Assembly (NCBI GenBank): GCA_943737045.1 | Contig: CALSFV010000278.1 | Coordinates: 62,001-126,000 of the forward strand | Source of the DNA: Parapristionchus giblindavisi | Taxonomy: Eukaryota; Nematoda; Chromadorea; Rhabditida; Diplogasteridae | Direction of reading: 5' to 3' | DNA length: 64,000 bases | Part shown: piece by piece, positions 34,501 to 48,036 of the stretch | Numbering within the stretch: position 1 is the stretch's first letter | Layout of the letters: each line of letters opens with the position of its first letter | Notes under the pieces: model-generated | Databases searched by the model: none | What the model was told of the DNA's origin: nothing | The model's input: only the letters and a program-made list of their open reading frames with translations | Made by a program: the position numbers and the translations under genes

Positions 34501-36205
34501 AACAAAATTCGGAATTTGACTAAAATTTTGACTTTGTTAAACTTTCAAAAAAAAACAGAAATAATATATGAAACCAAAAAACTATTGATTGTTTAGAACA
34601 CGTTTCAGGATCTTGTTAAATAGACAAACACAAAGGTTCAAATATCGAAAACGGAATAATGAATTCGATAGATCAATAATGATCGATAATGGTGAACAAT
34701 AAAGATGAGATAAAACAAACAAACCATGAGCTTATCGTGTTTCCTACTAGCAGATACTGTAGCTCCGAAATATTGATTAGACTTATCCTCAATTGGAATC
34801 ATACGAGATCCATTCAGTCGTCTCTCATTACCCTCTACAAAAGGTCAAAGATCAAAGATCAGAGATTAAAGATCAAAGATCAAAGATCATTACGATCAGA
34901 ATCAGCGAATATCTCTCTGCATGTAGTTGGTTCATTCAATGAGCATGCATACACTGCTCCAGCCTTTCGAATTCCTCTCAATTGTGGATTTTGTGTCTCA
35001 GCTTCTGGTGCTCCCACTGCTAGACTGAAACACAATACAATCATAAGTGGTGTTCATCCCCGCGCTTTTCGGTGTCCAAGCCCGATCAGTCAAAAAATCT
35101 ATCTTTCATTAAGTTTATCTGTGTGCATTCATGACTAAGAGATGATTATGAAATTGTTTTGCTGTATATTCTTTGCATCTCTTTCCGCATAGTGTAACTG
35201 CCCTCCCTCTAGCTTACTCCCTCTCCCTCTCTGTCTCCCTCTCTCCCTCTCCCTCTCTCCCTCTCTCCCTCTCTCCCTCTCTCCCTCTCTCCCTCTCTCC
35301 CTCTCTCCCTCTCTCCCTCTCTCCCTCTCTCCCTCTCTCCCTCTCCCTCTCCCTCTCCCTCTCTCGGATGCCTCCATCTCCTTCTATCCGTTCATATCGA
35401 TTGGAGAGAAGACTGATGGGTGTAAAGAAGCCTCGCAGAGAATAGAGGATATCTGAGAGAAGAGGAGAGGGTGGGAATGGATGGAGAGGGAGAGGGAGAG
35501 AGGGAGAGGAGGAGGGAGGGGGAGAGGGAGAGATTAAAATGGCGGAGTATGATCAAGAAGGTAAGTGGGAATTGAGACGAAGGAAAGATCAAACAGAAAT
35601 GGACAAGTATAGAAGAGAATGAATGATATGAGTAGAAGAAGAAGAAGAAGTAGAAATATCGATTGATTGATTCGGTTATGGGAGGATATTGATTGATTCA
35701 CTAATTTCATTTATAGTTGAGATATTGGATATTTGATTGATTTGCACACACATGGATAAAAAGGAGATATTGATTAATTGAAAAAGCGCAACAATTGATT
35801 TGTCATATTGATTAATGAATGATAAATATTGATTTGATTGAACAAATATAAGACATGGTTGGAACAACAACAAAAAGTGTCAAACACGAATTGTGAGAAG
35901 ATCTATCCTTTCCTCTTATGTTTCATCAAATCTTTTAAGATTTCTCAACTCTAATCGTTATATAATTCAGGAAAAGTCTTAATACTACAGAAAAAATTCG
36001 AAATATTACTCACAAAATAATAATTCACAGAGATAATAATATATTTGAAATAAACATACACGGGAATTCCTTTAGATTCATAGAAGAAATCGAGAGAATA
36101 ACCAAATTTGACATTGGGTCGATTATGAATGACAACGTTCTTTGTATCGATATTGAAGGAATTGGATGATATGACCAATACGGTCAATATCAACCAAAGG
36201 ATCAT
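28531..36205 (-). CDS. integrin alpha subunit, RGD-receptor type (PAT-2/alphaPS2-like)
   Basis: The start at 36205 gives a signal peptide, MILWLILTVLVISSNSF, then FGYSLDFFYESKGIPV. A 1-kb intron with (CTCCCT)n leads to LAVGAPEAETQNPQLRG. FG-GAP propeller blades follow, with Ca-binding loops DFDGDGKED, DLNNDG, DLNQDGYND and DVDGNG between about 33450 and 32200. The thigh/calf region spans about 32150-29000. The membrane span WWLYLLAILIGLLILALLAL is at about 28900. The tail begins CGFFKRDRPP, the conserved GFFKR motif that binds the beta subunit, and ends DERGAML before TAA. No inserted I domain is present. The RPP after GFFKR resembles alphaV/alpha8/PS2-class tails, hence the RGD-class inference. 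Confidence 0.9.
29280..29575. repeat. 28-bp minisatellite built on ATCAAAGATCAAT
   Basis: About ten tandem units of roughly 28 bp (AAATCAAAGATCAATATGG then AGAACACAG and variants) fill an integrin intron. Shorter GATCAAAGATCAA pieces are scattered in introns of the TRPM, SMARCE1 and integrin genes. Confidence 0.9.
35214..35365. repeat. (CTCCCT)n microsatellite in integrin intron 1
   Basis: A long near-perfect CCCTCTCT/CTCCCT run gives Ser-Pro-Leu open frames on the plus strand that are not genes. A complementary purine run lies at 35480-35535. Confidence 0.95.
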
Positions 36206-36518
36206 TACCTAGAACAGATTACGGTAGATGGAATACGGTAGGGTTACGGTAGGTCCAAATTACGATAGGAACGAAGAGTAAGCAGTAAGTAATTGTAAAG
36301 GATCAAATGTATAGTGATAGTAAGAAAGATATAAAAGAGAAAAGCGAAAATGGAATTGTAAGAAAAGAGAAAGAGGTTGAGTCAATGGAAGAGATGAAGA
36401 AAAAGAATGAAGAAGAAGAAGAAGGAGAGAAGGGTTATGGAGAGAATATGAATTATTTGTGAAGTGAACGGACTAACTAATGGAGGGGAAGTTAGTGGAG
36501 TGAGGGGGTAGAGGGAGA

Positions 36519-36583
<65 letters not shown>

Positions 36584-38370
36584 GGCAGAGGGAAAGGGAG
36601 AGGGAGAGGAGAGATAGAAGGATAAGTCAGATATAGTAGTATTCATTCAAGCATGACAATGGTCATTTCATAGTTCTTGGATTAAGAGGGAATCTATTGA
36701 AGGAAGGAAGATGATCGTAAAGACACCAGTCGCGCACATCAAGACTTCAGATCTATCTCTCCCTCTCTCTCTCTCTTTCCTTCCCTCTCTCCCTCTCTCT
36801 CTCTCTCTCTCTCCCTATCTATCTCTCCCTCTCCCATTCTGTCTCCCTCAACGAGAAGCTGTGGTCATTTGTTATGCGGTCGGTCATGCATTGAACTGAC
36901 CAAGAAGAAGAAGAAGAAGAGAAAGAGATATGGATAGAGTTACTATGAATGAATGAGTATACAATGATATTGGTAGGTATGAAAAGGAGAGGTAGGGAGA
37001 GGAGAATAAGGAGAGGGAGAGATAGATGGAGAGGTAGACGTTGATGAAGGGAAGAGGAGGATGAAGAGAGAGAGGTGGAGATAGAGGGAGAGATACAAAA
37101 AAAAGAAGTAGAGGAGCAGAGAGAGGGGGAGATAATGATAAGAAAATAGAAAGACGAAGAGTATGTAGAGGAAGAGAGATAGAGAAGGAGAAGTAGACAT
37201 GGATAAAGGGAGGAGGATAATGGAAGAGGGGAGAGGAAGAGATAGGGAGTGATAATGAGAACGAGATAGACAGATAAAGAAGTAAATAGGGAGAGGTAGA
37301 GAGGGATAGAATGGGAGGGAGGGCTAGAGGTTTGACGAGAGAGAGAGGTACAAAATAGGAAAGGTGGTAGGGAGGGGAATATGTACATGGATAGATTTAA
37401 TTGGAGTGTTATGACAAGGTCAAATTAGTGAATTGAATGAATAGATTTATATTGTAGAAGAAGATGAAGAGATGAGTGGGAGGAAGAAGAAGAAGAAGAA
37501 GACAACTCCCCTCCCACCTCTGAAGACGATGAAGCAGCTGTTGTAAGACTAGAGGGAGAGGGAGAGATCCTAGAGGGAGAGGGAGAGGGAGAGGGAGAGG
37601 GAGAGGGAGAGAAAAGGATCTGTCTGGTAGAAGCCCTTTAGAGTCCACTACATCGTTAACTTCGGTTGGGTCATTTGCCCTAAGTGAGAAGTTTAAGTGT
37701 TGCTTTTAAGAAGAATTGAAAGGTAGAGAGAGAGAGGGAGAGGTAGAGAGAGAAGGAGAGGGAGAGGGAGAGGGGGTAGAGGTAGAGAGTGAGAGGAAGA
37801 GTTGCTGAATCAGTGATTCTTGATCAATGGAAAATGATAAAAGTAAAGAATAATAAGGATAGAGTATAGAATGAAGAAGGAGAATATATGGAAGAGATGT
37901 TCAATGAAAGTTCAAATCTCATGGGGAACAATTTGAGGAAAGGATAAGATGGAGTAGATTGAAGAGAGTGAGAAGTCAAAGAGGGAGAGGGAGAGGGAGA
38001 GGGAGAGAGAAGGAGAGGGGGAGAAAAGGGTATAAGAAGGATATACATCGATACCCTTCGTTCAATTGTTATGTCGAGAGTGATTGATAGAGAAACTATT
38101 AAGATGGACATTCACTATATGACAAGACTATAAAAGGGAGAGGGAGAGATTTGAAGGAGAGGGAGAGATCTAAGAGGGAGGGGATATTTTAGAGGAAGAG
38201 GAAGAGATCTGAGATAGAGTGAATCGTATGGATGGCATAGTTGAACTGCATCATTAAGGAACACCCTAAATGTGATCATGAGGGAGAGGGAGAGAGAGAG
38301 GGAGAGAGAGAGGGAGGGAGAGAGGGAGAGAGAGAGGGAGGGAGAGAGAGGGAGAGAGGAATGGAATAGA
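36206..38370. repeat. purine-tract cluster upstream of integrin
   Basis: Repeated (GA)n, (GAGGGA)n and their complements occur at 36500-36610 (including a pure GA run of about 50 bp), 36755-36845 (pyrimidine strand), 36960-37350, 37550-37615, 37720-37790, 37975-38025 and 38280-38360. No splice-consistent coding is seen. It is the 5' flank of the integrin gene and could influence chromatin or form triplex-prone DNA. Confidence 0.85.
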
Positions 38371-40554
38371 GAGATAAATAGTAGAGTACAAATTGAATCG
38401 ACCTACTAGTCATAGTAAGAGAAAGTAGATTTGTATTGACATTTCTCTTATCTTATCATCTTCTCTTAACATGGATGGGATATATCAATTACTTTCTTCT
38501 CATTCAGTAATAGTATAATAGATGAATGTATAGAAATGTACTTCCTATTACCCTCCTATCGGTTCCCATGAATGGAAGTTCCTACTGACAAGAATAGTAC
38601 CATGACTCATTCATGCATTATTTTCACCATTTCGTTTATCGTTAAAGATAAATAAATTATTATATTATTAAATTTCTTCAAAGCTTTGGAGCTTTTTTCA
38701 TGCTTTTATGAGAGGATTCGGCTATATCTCAAAACATTTTTTTAATTTAAAAATATCGGTCAGGTCAGTCTAACTCAAAGTAGTCAAATATGCCATTTTT
38801 TGAATTTTTTTCGCCTTGATGAATTTTTCACATTTCGTAAAATTTTACGTCGTAAATATTTTACAAAGAAGTTGATAAAATCGTAAAATGTCAAATGCAC
38901 ATTCCTGATGCTGATGAGTGTGATGCAAAGATATTTATGATTGTGAGACTATTTTTTTGCTTTTTTCTCTTGAAATATATATTGTTGGCTCACCACCCAA
39001 TGAGAAAAAGATGATCTCTTGGAGAAGGAAGGATAAGAACCTCCAACCTCTAAATTACTCTTCTACACAATGCGCTGATGATCTATATTATTGTAAGAAG
39101 AAGAAGAAGAAAAGAGAATAGAACTATCATTTTAATCTGATGAACAACATAAGAAAGTAATAGATAGTGTGAGTAATTTGAAATGAGCTTATCAAAAGCG
39201 GAGGAGTAAATTATGAAGACAACGTAGTCATCATCTTATCTATTATAAGTCATATTCAACCACCCACCATTCTAGTCTATCACATAATTGACAAATTGAT
39301 CAATGGTTAGATAACTTTATCAAGTTTATCAGTATGTAATGAATAAATCTCCTTGATATTACTAATAAATGAAAGGTGTAAGATCGACAAGGCGACAAAT
39401 ATTTCACCCAAATTCTCAATGCATTTATGGAGGAATTTCTTATATTATAAAAGGCGGTATGGATGATGTCCGAAAACAGATTTCGGAAAAATTCGGAAAA
39501 CAAACAATTTCTGACATATTTTCCGAAAAATTTCGGAAATTTTCGGAAAAAAATGCTTTTATACATATATTTCAATGTTTTTTTCGATTTCGTATTTTAT
39601 CGAAGGGGGTAGGTAATGTTAGCGGCAATGTAGAGCAATGGAAATTTTAAGCAAATTATAGAGAAAATAACGAGTAAACCGTATAGTTTAAATAACACGA
39701 GTATTATACCACTAATCATCGAAAAATTTTAAAATTGAAAAATTTCAGAAAAAAATTACAGAAAATTGTTTGAAGTCGAAAAAAAATAAAAAATGAGAAA
39801 ACGGAAAATGCTCGTCCCGGATATTTATGAAATATCCCGAAAATAAGAAAAGGGATTTTTAGGATAGTTTTGAGGCGATGATTGAAGATATATTCATTGT
39901 TATCTGATACTATCACATATCAATTCAAAATTTACAGAGATTTTGTCCCTTGTTTCTGATTTCCAACTTTTTTTTCTTGATCGTAATGATCGCAAATTAT
40001 TTCTCTCACACAAAAACAGTAATTCACTTTAAAATGGGTATTCGATATTGTTGATGATTAGTAGATACTTATAGTCGTTTATGATTTGAATGGAATGAAT
40101 AGATAATGATAGGTATAAGAGAACTTCCTCGTTTATTCCTATAGAAAAGACAAAAAACGTGAAGAATAGTCGGACTTCTTTTCACAAAACTCTAATTTTT
40201 TAATTCTCTTCTTCTCTGAATTTTATATTTTCCTTTAAATTAAATAAACAAAGTTAAATTAAATCTAAATAGTCAAATTGTTGTAAAAATGAAATATTAA
40301 ATGTGCCCCACACATCGATTTGTCACAGGCGACCGTCCTCCTTAAAAAAAGATCCACTTCAACCCATTCTTGTGTCAAACAAAAAGATGTGCAAGAAATA
40401 AAGATTGTATTATATGGTAGATAAGAGAACGTCCCGTTCTATTTTGTGATAAATCTCGTTCTATTTTTCTACTTATTGTTAGGGTAGACAACCTTTTGAT
40501 CGATGAGATTTCACTGATTCACACCATTTCCTGTTCAAAAAATGTATACTTCTA
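38371..40554. other. gene-free AT-rich stretch
   Basis: No gene is supported. It holds decayed repeats: CGTAAAATTTTACG-like words near 38835, a TTTCGGAAA-rich block at 39475-39560, and a possible tRNA-derived remnant on the minus strand at about 39000-39095 with a B-box-like GGTTCTTATCC. Similar AT-rich repeat words occur at 7500-7640. Confidence 0.6.
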
Positions 40555-40919
40555 CACGGCGGTTCACTGGAGGGAAATCCCTACATTTAACTTTGTCTTG
40601 AAGCCTCCCGCACTACGAAAAATCGGCAAAGTTGTTTTGCACCGGGTGGGATTCGAACCCACGAGGTTCGGATCGCCAGACAAAAGTTCTAACCACTAAG
40701 CCATCTCGGCATGCTACATAACTCGTAGAACTCGATGATGAACGCATGTGGGGGGAGGGACCGCAGCGCGTCGTTGAGCGCGTCGCGTCGCTCCCTCCCC
40801 TTACGCTAACTATTACCGTATATAATAATGAACTTTCGTGGTAAGACATTTGTTGAACAATTTATCCTGATTTTTAAAAACTGCGAGTCGCTCTTAACTA
40901 CTGTCCTTGAACCGCCGTG
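40555..40919 (-). mobile_element. CACGGCGG MITE with tRNA-like core, copy 1
   Basis: The element has terminal inverted repeats CACGGCGGTTCA and TGAACCGCCGTG. It is flanked by the 5-bp duplication TTCTA (40550-40554 and 40920-40924). Its interior on the minus strand carries a tRNA-like sequence at about 40642-40711, with A box TGGCTTAGTGG and B box GGTTCGAATCC. It is homologous to the element at 45272-45604. It encodes no protein. It lies in gene-free DNA upstream of actin. Confidence 0.92.
40640..40713 (-). other. tRNA-like core of CACGGCGG MITE copy 1
   Basis: It reads TGCCGAGATGGCTTAGTGG, then CTCGTGGGTTCGAATCCCAC, with a perfect T-arm hairpin (GTGGG/CCCAC). The acceptor stem pairs poorly, so this is unlikely to be a working tRNA. 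It may still bind TFIIIC and act as a pol III promoter. Confidence 0.7.
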
Positions 40920-41569
40920 TTCTATTCAACATCGATTTTTTTATATTTTTGATCAATTAAACTTTTTATCTTTTATTGGAAAAAAAGGAATAGTTCAATT
41001 ACTAATTTTACTAATTCACTTTAAAAAGGGATAGAGAAGATGTATTGCAAATAAAGTACATATAGTGATCTATACTCAAATAAGCCCACTCTATCTATTA
41101 CCATTTCAATTCTTAGAATGGTACTGTCACATTTGAATGATTCCAAGAAAATGTCTGACTCTCTCATATCACACACTCTCTCTCATTGTTTCTCTCTTTC
41201 TTTCTATTTGTTCTTTGATTAATAGTCTATGCAATTAAATCATTCCATATGAGTCATTGATCTACCTCCTCCTTCTATCCATTAGGGAATACTTCCGATG
41301 AGTCATCACTCACAATATATATTCATTCACTCTACCATTCATTCCATACCGATCTACATTTCCATCTTCTTAGATCATCATCTCAACCATTTTCTAAACC
41401 CTATTTATTAGTTTCCATTCCATTCTATTGTATTCATTGGGAAATTCCGTCTACGACCCTTACTTGAACAACAAAACAATACTCTCTCCTCTTTCTATCT
41501 TCTCCCTTATTGACAAACACCCATCAAGGACTCCGCCTATATTTTCCTATTCTGGCCATTCCCGCGCAT
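40920..41569. other. gene-free region upstream of actin promoter block
   Basis: Only AT-rich and pyrimidine-rich sequence (TCTCTC runs near 41155-41210) is present. No spliced coding pattern is seen. Confidence 0.55.
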
Positions 41570-41700
41570 GGCAAATTCAAATGCGCCAATGGCGGGAACG
41601 AACGGACCAATCAGCGCCCGAGGTGGGCGGAGTTTTCATGCCCAAATTAGCATGTGGGCGGAGTTTCCATGCATAGGATCCCACGTTTCCGTCAGGGGAG
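41570..41700 (+). promoter_or_regulatory. candidate upstream regulatory block of actin
   Basis: A short GC-rich island lies in AT-rich DNA about 600 bp upstream of the actin ATG. It holds ATGGCGGGAACG, a CCAAT motif in GACCAATCAGCGCC, and two GTGGGCGGAGTTT boxes (near 41622 and 41655) separated by an octamer-like ATTAGCATG. The repeated GGGCGGAG resembles Sp1/KLF sites. Function is inferred from composition and position. Confidence 0.5.
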
Positions 41701-42021
41701 GAGGTTACATTATCATTGATAAATGGAGAATAATATCTTCATTTCATCTTCAACTATAAGTATTAATTCATGTGTTCATTTTGTCATCCGGAACATGGAG
41801 TAAAGGAGGTCGTTGACCTCTAGTCACATTTCGTCCTTTTACTAGTTCTTCATCTCTTATTCTCACCCCGTTTTGCTCTCATTTCATCTCTCCCGTTCAC
41901 ATGTTCTATTACTACTTCCACCCCATACTATTAACCCCCCTCTCTAGATATCCTCTCCATTCCATTCTATTGAGCATGTAATACAATTACTTAACCATCT
42001 CCTCTTCTTCTTTCTCCTTGA

Positions 42022-44311
<2,290 letters not shown>

Positions 44312-45091
44312 TCGTGAAATAGTGAAGATAGACTATAATCATTTACGTTTGTTTCATCGTTGTTCTCATATTGTCAAAATGACAATCAACTCCCATTTTC
44401 CATTCCTTATCTTCTATTTCATTCCTTGTATTCGATTCAATTCGGGTTATCCACAAATGGAAACCTTGCACTCTCTTTACTTTCCTCCCTTCACTGCTTT
44501 CATCATTCTTCCCCATTAGATCTTCTATTACTCTAGGTTACATTACATTCATTCATTCTCTACTCTATATATTCTTTCACATTTCCAGCCTCTCACTGCA
44601 TAATGTCCCTCTCAATCCCTTAACACTATACCATCTCTTCCCTTCCCCATCCATCATCCACTTACGCTAATACCTGATACCAGTGGCTATAGTTTTCAAT
44701 GACTCTATTGCAATCCTCTTTTCCCTCTCGTACCAATGATAAGGGGCATACACACTTTGTATGTACAAGTATATCATAATAAAGTATTTGCAATTCTTAA
44801 TTTTCATTGTTTTCACTTTGGATTTGAGTTCCGCTGATGTGCTACTAAAATGAATAAATGAATGTATCAATTGATTGTGAAATATAGTTTGAGTATCGAT
44901 TGATAGATTGATGGAGATTGAAATAGAATACACGCGTGTCATATCAAAACAATCACCTCATTCATTCATTTGTATAGTATGTAGTCAGTAATGTTCTATT
45001 GATTAGATGTATTCTATTATCATATGGAGTGGAATCATATCATCCTATTACTACTATACTATTCATTGATTGATCTATCAATCTATAGAGT
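44312..45091. other. actin 3' flank to PEX19 start
   Basis: It includes the actin 3' UTR; the AATAAAGTATTTGC word at about 44777 is a plausible poly(A) signal. No other gene is seen. Confidence 0.5.
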
Positions 45092-47618
45092 ATGGCTGAT
45101 GATGGAAAGGAAGTAGTTGAGCAGAAGGAGGAGAATGCTGAGGAATTGGCTAAACTACTTGATTCTGCTCTTGGAGGATTTGATAAGTATGATATTATTG
45201 ATTTATTGATTTCTTGTGCAGTTTGACTTGATAATTATCTATGGTTATTGATTGATACATGATGGTTTCAGCACGGCGGTTCAATGAAGAGAAATCCCTA
45301 CATTTAACTTTGGCTTGAAGCCTCTTGCATTACGAAAAATCGGCAAAGTTGATTTGCACTAGGCGGGATTCGAACCTACGAGGTTCGGATAGATACACAA
45401 AAGCTCTACCCACTAAGCCATATCGGCATGTCTCGCGAATCGTAAAACTCGATGATAGGTCTAATCAGAAGCGAGCGCCCAGATATACCGTAGTCAACTT
45501 TCGCGCTGGGAGAACCTAGATGTTTTAGTGCTTATCATCACTCAGTTTGCGATACTTCCTTTCTCCGGCAAGAGCTTCTTAGTTACTATCATTGAGCCGC
45601 CGTGTTCAGACCTACAGTAGCCCGTACAACAGATGATGAATTGGATAGTTTAATGGAGGCAGCTGATGCAAAGGCTGCACAGAATGCAGCCAAAGACTTC
45701 CAAAGTATGCTATCACAAATGGTAGCTGTACAAGAGGTTGGTTAAGCAATAATAAGAAGAACTTTAATAGTTTGATGCTTTAATTTCATAGCAATATCAT
45801 CTTACGTTTAGTTGATCTTGCCATTCATTCTTTTGTATAAGACTGAATATATCACATATGTATTACTTAAATATACTTGTTATACAGAACTAACGCTTTT
45901 AATACTCATACAGCTTTATTGATCAATTATGGAATTATAATAATTGTATTAATTGATATAAAATAAAAGTTTGTTTTGTTAAGGAAGCATTGAAGAAAGC
46001 AGAAGAGGAAGGAGGAGTACCACCTGATGAAGCTGAAGAAAGTAAAGCAATGATGGAGGTTTATATATTATCTTCATTCTATGATACTTAGATATAGATA
46101 TAGATAGTAGTCTTGTTTAGCCTAATAATAATATCTTTTGATTGATTGTCTTGTACATACTCTGAGCATGTTATAAATAAAGATACGTTTATGTGTTGAT
46201 AAAGTATTAGGGACACACGATATACATTGACATAACAACTAGGCATGGTATAAACAGTTTTATAACTTTAAAAGATTATAGTTAATCATATTTAAAAATG
46301 TGATATGCAGGCAATGCGTGAACTGATGAACTGCAGTGGGGCAATTGCGGAGGCTGGAAGTCCAGGTACTTTCATGTTTCATCATATTCATTTGATTTCT
46401 TTCTATTTCATTTCACTCAGTATGTCTTCTTTCTTTCTTTTTCAAAAATATACAATAATATTCATTCCTCAGAGGAATTATTCGCTCAATTGGAGAAAAT
46501 GGGAGGACCCGATGGATCGATGGGACCAATGATGAATATGATGATGCAGGTAATCAATAATATTGATTGAGAGAAGTTATTGATTAATTCAGTCGATAAT
46601 TGTTTATTGATTTATATTGTCAGGCATTCATCTCTAAAGATGTAATGTATCCTCCATTGAAAGAAATGTACAATGAATATCCATCGTTCTTAGAGAATAA
46701 AAAGGGAGAATTGGATGAAGCCACACTGGAGAGATATCAGAAACAATATGAGGTATGTCAATAGTAGTATTTGTTTGTCATAATGTTTAAAAGTTTATTT
46801 TATTTCAAAATTACGCTATGCCAACAATGCATAGGTCGAAAAGTATGTAACAAAGTACCAAGCCTGACCGGATTTTGAGCCAAAATTTCACAAAAAAATC
46901 GAAGAAAAAAAACTGACCGGATTTTGAGGCAAAATTGCCAAAAATCGAAAAACCTGACCGAATTTTGAAAACCCATAACTTTTCTATTCGACCTATGTAA
47001 CAATGTAATCATCCGAATATATGAAATGTGATTATAATTGATGAACGATGATCGATAATTAAATTATATTGATTAATGAATTGATGATTTGAGGTGATTG
47101 GAAAGATATGTGAAGAGTTTGAGAAGCAACCGGATACTCCATCACCTGTGGAAGGAGAAACACCCACTGTTCCATCTAATGAAACTTCTCCATCCGAATC
47201 ACCCGCTAATCTATCTCCTGATGGTGCGTATCACATTTATTATATTTATAGTATTAGAATGGATACGGTAGGTGATCGGATATCTTTAATCACAGACAGT
47301 TCCTTGTCTAGGCTCTTTATTCATTATTAGTTTCGATTGATACATTACTAACTACAATAACATTAATAATAATAATAATTTATTCCTTCAAACACATCGG
47401 AGATATAATTTTCTCCTAATATACAATCTCATTTGATTGTAGGTCCCCCAGAGTCAATCGAGAAGATAGGTGTTCTTCTGGTAGAACTTCAATCATATGG
47501 ATATCCTCCATCTGAATTGACTGGAGGTCTTCCTCCTGGATTTGGATTAGATGCATCCACTGGAATTCCACGTGTAGATGATCCATCTGTAGCTGCTGAA
47601 GCTTGTTCTATTATGTAG
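45092..47618 (+). CDS. PEX19: PEX19, peroxisomal membrane protein import receptor
   Basis: Start MADDGKEVVEQKEENAEEL. Exon 1 is 45092-45186 and exon 2 begins at 45610. Later exons read DSLMEAADAKAAQNAAKDFQ, SMLSQMVAVQEE, EAMRELMNCSG, MMNMMMQAFISKDVMYPPL and YQKQYEVIGKICEEFE. The end is GLLPPGF-like (GGLPPGFGLDASTGIPRVDD) and CSIM. The C-terminal CaaX box (CSIM) marks farnesylation, as in the family. In known homologues PEX19 is a cytosolic chaperone that binds peroxisomal membrane proteins and docks on PEX3 through its N-terminal helix. Intron 1 holds a tRNA-bearing MITE whose target duplication forms the splice acceptor; another intron holds an inverted-repeat element at 46830-46997. Confidence 0.95.
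45272..45604 (-). mobile_element. CACGGCGG MITE with tRNA-like core, copy 2, in PEX19 intron 1
   Basis: The ends are CACGGCGGTTCAATG and CATTGAGCCGCCGTG. It is flanked by the 5-bp duplication TTCAG (45267-45271 and 45605-45609). The right TTCAG is immediately followed by PEX19 exon 2 at 45610. The tRNA-like core on the minus strand (about 45352-45427) has TGGCTTAGTGGGTAGAGC and B box GGTTCGAATCC. It is 333 bp, against 365 bp for the copy at 40555. Confidence 0.93.
45352..45428 (-). other. tRNA-like core of CACGGCGG MITE copy 2
   Basis: The A and B boxes are conserved with copy 1, but the acceptor stem (TGCCGAT against TAGTGCA) does not pair. It is a transposon component rather than a tRNA gene. 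Confidence 0.7.
46830..46997. mobile_element. inverted-repeat element in a PEX19 intron
   Basis: The ends CATAGGTCGAAAAGTATG and CATAACTTTTCTATTCGACC-TATG are inverted repeats. CTGACCGGATTTTGAG repeats occur inside. The flanks CAACAATG and TAACAATG suggest an 8-bp target duplication with one change. Confidence 0.65.
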
Positions 47619-48036
47619 ATCATCATGATGATATAGTCAATTGTAGAGATATGATATAGATATACTAGTTAATTAGACGAGTCGATATTACCCCCTTTAC
47701 CATAGAATTTGATTGTGCCAAATATATTGTTTTAACCTGTGCTTCTAATTCAAAAATGATTACGATTCGATACTTATTGCGAGAATCAACTACAAAGCTC
47801 AATCAATCAATCAATAACCCTTATGAATACCGTAACCCTTTCTATCCACTGTGAGATGCATTCAATCGATCTCTCGTACTTGTTCATCCCTTCCTCATTT
47901 GAGCTTTTCCATCGTATCCACTATTGAATAAACAATGAGAGTTTTTAGTTTTCGATCATTCCATCACAAGTATTTCGCCTTACATTCGATATCTTACAGT
48001 AATACGTGATATTTGTCTTATGAAACAATCAATAGA
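47619..48036. other. PEX19 to ABITRAM interval
   Basis: PEX19 3' UTR and a short promoter region. TACGGTA/TACAGTA words occur near 47995-48060. No gene is seen. Confidence 0.5.

Noticed and set aside
35173..35445. Open frame rich in Ser-Pro-Leu
   Set aside because: It is a translation of the (CTCCCT)n microsatellite within integrin intron 1.
36819..37388. A 189-codon Ser/Leu-rich minus-strand frame
   Set aside because: It is the complement of purine tracts, with no stop by composition and no recognisable domain.
39000..39095. Minus-strand tRNA gene
   Set aside because: Only a B-box-like GGTTCTTATCC and a weak A box are seen; no cloverleaf can be drawn.
40640..40713. Functional tRNA gene
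   Set aside because: The boxes are good, but the acceptor stem does not pair and the sequence lies inside an element with inverted ends and a second diverged copy.
41428..41759. Short open frames upstream of actin
   Set aside because: They overlap the GC-box cluster, lack splice partners and show no domain pattern.
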